57,963 nucleotides of DNA, taken from Clostridia bacterium. Lineage in GTDB: Bacteria > Bacillota > Clostridia > TANB77 > UBA1234. Numbering within the stretch: the stretch's first letter is position 1; each line of letters starts with the position of its first letter. The stretch spans positions 1-57,963 of the forward strand of contig JAFYBZ010000034.1 in assembly GCA_017539905.1 (NCBI GenBank), written 5' to 3'. Both the position numbers and the translations under genes were made by a program. The notes under the pieces are model-generated. The model made no database searches, was not told the origin of the DNA, and worked only from the letters and a program-made list of their open reading frames with translations. Positions 54,355-57,963 of the stretch are shown in pieces.

Positions 54355-54945
54355 TTAGAAACGACCATGAATCTCGTACCAAAGCTGGCGATACGTTTCT
54401 TGGTCGAAAATGAATTCTCCCGCTTGAATATCCCAGGAGAACGCCGATACTTCGAAGGTTTTTCCCTCTTCACCCTCTATCTCACTTTCAACTGTGATAC
54501 GAAGGGGCCGGTTCTCGTGCATACCTTCTGCTTCCAGAATCTTATAATCATCATTTTGCAGAGAGTAAAGGTTGTATTCCTCATCCTGAAACTTAGAATA
54601 CAGCTCATTTGCTTCGATCACATCATCATCCGGCCAAACATCAGGGACCAAAGTCCTACCATTCTGAGCGATCAAGCATGGCAAAACAAGGGCATCCTGG
54701 TACAGGTAGATAGTTACGCAAAAATCACTTTCATTAATATCGAAATCTTTGGGATAATACCCCAGTAGCTCAGAAAGCTTGAGCAAATACCCATCGATCT
54801 CAATAAAAGAATGGTTCCATTCCGGCTCAAGAAGCTCAACAAAATGACTTTCAAACCGGAATTTTTCACCCAAACCATCGGCCACACAGTAAGACACAGA
54901 CATCAGAAGTACCAGAGAGATTACCAAAGAAAGTACCCGTTTCAC
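54355..54945 (-). CDS. Small secreted protein of unknown function
   Basis: About 196 residues. The start is GTG at 54945 (MKRVLSLVISLVLLMSVSYC..A, a signal peptide) with AAAGGAG ahead; an earlier in-frame GTG at 54954 overlaps that site. The mature part is acidic, with aromatic segments (DFCVTIYLYQDALVLP, FEVSAFSWDIQAGEFIF). No domain is recognised. It stands alone between its own promoter and terminator, and its GC is higher than that of the activase gene (25 of 60 at 54841-54900 against 22 of 60 at 53881-53940, a weak difference). Confidence 0.72.
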   Translation of the reverse strand: MKRVLSLVISLVLLMSVSYCVADGLGEKFRFESHFVELLEPEWNHSFIEIDGYLLKLSELLGYYPKDFDINESDFCVTIYLYQDALVLPCLIAQNGRTLVPDVWPDDDVIEANELYSKFQDEEYNLYSLQNDDYKILEAEGMHENRPLRITVESEIEGEEGKTFEVSAFSWDIQAGEFIFDQETYRQLWYEIHGRF

Positions 54946-54968
54946 GTTACACACTCTCCTTTCTTTAA

Positions 54969-55012
54969 TTGAAGGGCTGTTTTTTGGTCTTATTAAAGAA
55001 CCATCCCTTCAA
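54969..55012 (-). other. Leader hairpin of the 54355 gene
   Basis: TTGAAGGG at the 5' side pairs with CCCTTCAA at the 3' side, with an inner GGTTCTT/AAGACC helix. It lies between the transcription start and the ribosome site, about 14 bases before AAAGGAG. Confidence 0.55.
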
Positions 55013-55034
55013 AGCTTGGTGCTGTAACAGATAT

Positions 55035-55063
55035 ATTATACCACATTTTTGCAATTATGTAAA
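55035..55063 (-). promoter_or_regulatory. Promoter of the 54355 gene
   Basis: TTTACA at 55063-55058, a 17-nt spacer and TATAAT at 55040-55035 on the minus strand. Confidence 0.82.
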
Positions 55064-55066
55064 CAA

Positions 55067-55095
55067 GGAAAGCTAGGCTAAAAGCCTAGCTTTCC
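55067..55095 (-). terminator. Terminator hairpin of the large surface-protein gene
   Basis: 12-bp perfect stem (GGAAAGCTAGGC and GCCTAGCTTTCC). The minus-strand T-run is weak (TTGTTTAC), and the -35 of the next gene lies in it. Confidence 0.7.
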
Positions 55096-55111
55096 AATAT
55101 TTTTAGCTATT

Positions 55112-57963
55112 TTAATTCATTCCACCAGCTGAATAATCTACATTTGACTTCATATCACTTTCAAACATTAAAATTGCATCTGCAGGGACAGTAGCAGTTT
55201 TACCATTTCCTAATTTAATAGTTTTATTTGCGCTAAAACTATACTCAGGTTCTTTAGAAGGACCTTTTCTATCACCTGCTTTATCAGCTGATTCACTCTT
55301 CTTATATCTTGCTTCTGAACCTTTGTAATTTAAGTATGGATAAATATTTCTACCATCACCAACATTATATTTAGATGTTATATCAAACGAAACTAATATA
55401 TATCCATTCTTTAATACAGAAGAAGCATTAGAATTTGGATTAGCTCCTTTAGGAGTTGCAACCGTCGTATTAGGAAGCCCAAAACTACCATACCATGTAC
55501 CAACGCTACCCAAAATTCTTTCAAAGCCACCTTCGCTCATATCCGAAATACCAATGTGAGCATCATCAACAATTTTATAATTTTCATTCATATACTTACC
55601 ATCTGAATCATCATATTCATCCAAATTGTTATAAACAAATCTAAATTGTTGAGGAAGTTCTATTTTACCAAATCCGCCAACTTCTACTCCTTGAGAGTAA
55701 TTATATGGTAAATGACTATAGTAGTACTTATTATATAATTCACTTCTAAATTCCTTTGAGTAAAGTTGCGATGATATTACATAATCTAAACTACTTGCGT
55801 TAATATAGCCACTAGATGGAACTAAATTTATTTTGCCAATATTATTAGCTCCAGGAACTATTTTAATATATGAACCACCTACTTGAGACTTATACCATAA
55901 ATCAACTTCTTGACTGCTTCCACCATTCTTAGAAACAAAACTAAATTTCTTTGTAGCTAGTTCTAATCCATTACTCTTTCTTCCTTTTATCTTCATTGAA
56001 ATAGTTGCACTATATCCTAATTTCGGTGCATATGGATAAGAAGCATTAACATTTTGAGATAATTGTTGTCCAGATTTGTATGTATTTCCAAAAGGAAATT
56101 CATTAGCTAAAACATAGTCTTTTTTATACAAGCCACTTTGAATACCATTCCAATCCATATCATTTGTATGAGTTACTTGTAAATCATAAATCTCACCTAA
56201 TACTTCTACTGGTATCTTTTTATAAGCCGCATAATTTGTTATATCTAAATTTGCATTTTCTTCTTTTATGTTTTGTCTAACTTTATTTCCATTTCTATCT
56301 AAAGCATTTTCTGCAATAACTCTAACTTCAATTGCTTCATCATTTTGATATAATTTTTCATCAACCCAAACAGGAATTGTAAATTTATATCCTTTTGTTG
56401 CTCTACTAGCAGATAAATCAACAACAGATTTAAGATCAATATTATCTACATCACTTAACCATGTGTTTTTAGCTATAAAATATTTTTTATTACCATCATC
56501 ACTAGTAATATATGCATCAAATGGAAGTTTAACATCTTTTATAGAACCCCAAGTTGTTATATTACCATTCTCACCTTGTTTTGTATTATAACTTCTTGAA
56601 CCATAATTCTTCTCATTAATGTGAGATCCATCATCCGGAATTAATATTTCAAATTCACCATCTAATTGTAAATAAATACGGTTTGGATCTATAGTATCCT
56701 TTTGATTAATAAAGTCTTGAACTTTTAATTGAACATTTTGTGCAACAACTGGTGTATGAACTATTACATCATTAAATAAAAGTACTTCAACACCATTATT
56801 TGAAAATGTTGCATTTCCATTTCCAATATATGTTCCATTTTCTACATAAGACGGAATAATACTAGTATTTGAAAAACTTGTTTTTCCAGGATTTGGTGTT
56901 CCTGAAATTCCTCCAGAGTTTACTTTTAGACCACAAAAATTATAATTGATTGATTCTTTATCGCCTCTTAATCCTTTTAAGAGAGTTTGAATGATTGCAT
57001 TCTTCTTTTCATTTAAAAGAGATTGTGCCATTGATTTTGCAGCACTTTTAGCGGCGGATTCAGAAGTGTATTTTCCTGTACCTCCAACCGAACCTGTTAA
57101 TTGATATTCCTTATCTATACTTACAAAATTTTCCACAAAATTAATAGCAGATGATCCTTTACCCATAATGCCTGATGAAGGAATGCTACATGCTCCAATT
57201 TTATATTTTCCATCAACATCAGCTGCATTCACTATTCCACCAGTTAAAACAGCTGTATCTGAAACAGGAACATCATAATAAATTGCTGGAGCGATTGACA
57301 CACTAAAGTCAAGATCTTTTACTGAGTCTTCTGTTCTACTGCCTTTTTGTACCCATGTATTAACTCCATCAACTTTTTCATATTGTCCCCAATTGTATGA
57401 AACAGAAACTTTTATACTCACATTCTTTACACCTGCTTCATATGTAGTGGTACGAGCTTTAATATAATAATCTGCATTATCTATCCAACCTTCTGTTTTA
57501 ATTTTCTCACTTGTTGGAATGCTTTTTTGAACATCATATTTGTCCGATGTAATCTCAACTTGATACTCTGCCTCATGGTCAAACACTTGATAACTTTCTT
57601 TTCTAGAATAATATGCTGCACCATAATTACCACCAGCACTACTAGAACCACCAGCACCATTATTCTTACCATTATCACTCTTGCCACCATTACCAGCGGA
57701 AGCATCCTCACTACTAGAACCTGTTCCACTTCCAGAGCATATTTTGGCATTTTTGCCATAATATTCACTAATAGCATATTCTTCATCATCTATTATGAAA
57801 CTTGTTGCTATCCAATATTTTCCTTTTGATAATTGATTTCCATTTATATATAATTCCCAATTATTATCACTAATAGATTGTTTTAAGAAAGCATCAACTG
57901 TAGCACTAGTTTCAGAAATGATCAAATCGTCTGTCGCATTGTTATTTCTAAGACCCGCAGTTA
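55112..57963 (-). CDS. Large surface protein, DUF5704-like, 5' end outside window
   Basis: The frame is open to the window edge, so the N-terminus is missing; about 950 residues are visible. The first part includes a Gly/Ser/Asn-rich low-complexity linker (about 57.6-57.7 kb). Domains of beta type follow, with landmarks HTPVVAQNVQLKVQDFIN, GSRSYNTKQGENGN and LPFDAYI, which resemble DUF5704 of Clostridia, an uncharacterised extracellular domain. The end (LGNGKTATVPADAILMFESD) has no LPXTG, SLH or lipobox. Anchoring would have to lie in the missing N-terminus. A hairpin terminator follows. An internal TTG at 57925 is not a likely start because the frame continues upstream. Confidence 0.65.
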   Translation of the reverse strand, partial: TAGLRNNNATDDLIISETSATVDAFLKQSISDNNWELYINGNQLSKGKYWIATSFIIDDEEYAISEYYGKNAKICSGSGTGSSSEDASAGNGGKSDNGKNNGAGGSSSAGGNYGAAYYSRKESYQVFDHEAEYQVEITSDKYDVQKSIPTSEKIKTEGWIDNADYYIKARTTTYEAGVKNVSIKVSVSYNWGQYEKVDGVNTWVQKGSRTEDSVKDLDFSVSIAPAIYYDVPVSDTAVLTGGIVNAADVDGKYKIGACSIPSSGIMGKGSSAINFVENFVSIDKEYQLTGSVGGTGKYTSESAAKSAAKSMAQSLLNEKKNAIIQTLLKGLRGDKESINYNFCGLKVNSGGISGTPNPGKTSFSNTSIIPSYVENGTYIGNGNATFSNNGVEVLLFNDVIVHTPVVAQNVQLKVQDFINQKDTIDPNRIYLQLDGEFEILIPDDGSHINEKNYGSRSYNTKQGENGNITTWGSIKDVKLPFDAYITSDDGNKKYFIAKNTWLSDVDNIDLKSVVDLSASRATKGYKFTIPVWVDEKLYQNDEAIEVRVIAENALDRNGNKVRQNIKEENANLDITNYAAYKKIPVEVLGEIYDLQVTHTNDMDWNGIQSGLYKKDYVLANEFPFGNTYKSGQQLSQNVNASYPYAPKLGYSATISMKIKGRKSNGLELATKKFSFVSKNGGSSQEVDLWYKSQVGGSYIKIVPGANNIGKINLVPSSGYINASSLDYVISSQLYSKEFRSELYNKYYYSHLPYNYSQGVEVGGFGKIELPQQFRFVYNNLDEYDDSDGKYMNENYKIVDDAHIGISDMSEGGFERILGSVGTWYGSFGLPNTTVATPKGANPNSNASSVLKNGYILVSFDITSKYNVGDGRNIYPYLNYKGSEARYKKSESADKAGDRKGPSKEPEYSFSANKTIKLGNGKTATVPADAILMFESDMKSNVDYSAGGMN

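Noticed and set aside
54227..54382. Longer N-terminus of the activase-related protein
   Set aside because: The extra codons run through a terminator and a palindromic repeat; the TTG at 54226 has AAAAGGAG and begins the family's domain.
57481..57829. Frames opposite and within the Gly/Ser linker of the large surface protein
   Set aside because: Low-complexity codons keep several frames open; the long minus frame explains the region.
1..57963. CRISPR array, insertion sequence, prophage or integrase
   Set aside because: No regularly spaced repeats, no transposase or integrase frames, and no phage structural genes were seen on either strand.

Overview
The window is AT-rich DNA from a Gram-positive-type bacterium of the class Clostridia, probably an uncultured gut or rumen lineage. 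The evidence is a T-box riboswitch, many TTG/GTG starts behind strong GGAGG ribosome sites, a YlbF-family regulator, MutS2, an SLH-domain surface protein, a DUF6440-like lipoprotein, a 2-hydroxyacyl-CoA dehydratase activase-related giant protein, and the TIGR03960/TIGR03936 radical-SAM pair. I cannot name a species. Almost everything is on the minus strand. Only tRNA-Trp, a structured small RNA and mutS2 are on the plus strand, together at about 32.5-38.5 kb.

Layout from left to right. (1) 1-3414: a valine T-box (specifier GUA) drives a polytopic membrane protein and valS, whose 3' end lies outside the window. (2) 3415-16527: rlmB sits at the end of a long surface-polysaccharide operon. In transcription order the operon reads GT4, GT2, Stealth, GT2, Stealth, polysaccharide pyruvyl transferase, a GT2::FrhB-like fusion, a Wzx-type flippase broken by a one-base frameshift, a polytopic membrane protein, and a DPM1-type GT2. 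(3) 16623-22791: a degenerate amidohydrolase, a YlbF-family protein, proteins of unknown function, an SPFH/zinc-ribbon protein, and a membrane-anchored SurA/PrsA-like protein that follows mfd. (4) 22866-32380: mfd, a BspA-type leucine-rich-repeat secreted protein, an SH3-like secreted protein, the two radical-SAM-associated genes, and a two-gene unit of unknown function with higher GC. (5) 32467-32942: tRNA-Trp, then a compact structured-RNA locus with its own promoter, a closing stem and a terminator. (6) 32950-44138: mtaB, a beta-CASP MBL nuclease, mutS2, murD, pfkA and a class A PBP. (7) 44281-57963: cell-surface and secreted proteins (SH3-like, SLH plus repeats, lipoprotein, a large 5'-truncated surface protein), interrupted by the 1417-residue activase-related protein.

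The themes are cell-envelope construction (capsule-type polysaccharide, peptidoglycan, surface proteins) and translation or DNA maintenance. Four short secreted proteins beginning MKR, plus the 31.5-32.4 kb pair, look richer in GC than their neighbours and mostly stand alone between terminators. Two dispersed palindromic repeat families occur: three copies of a GGCG...CGCC element and one GGGACGGTTCTC element.

The items most worth a second look are the 32.7-32.9 kb RNA, the membrane gene inserted between the T-box and valS, the GT2::FrhB fusion with its tandem GT2-Stealth modules, the frameshifted flippase, and the amidohydrolase that has lost metal ligands. All family names come from reading motifs; no database search was possible.
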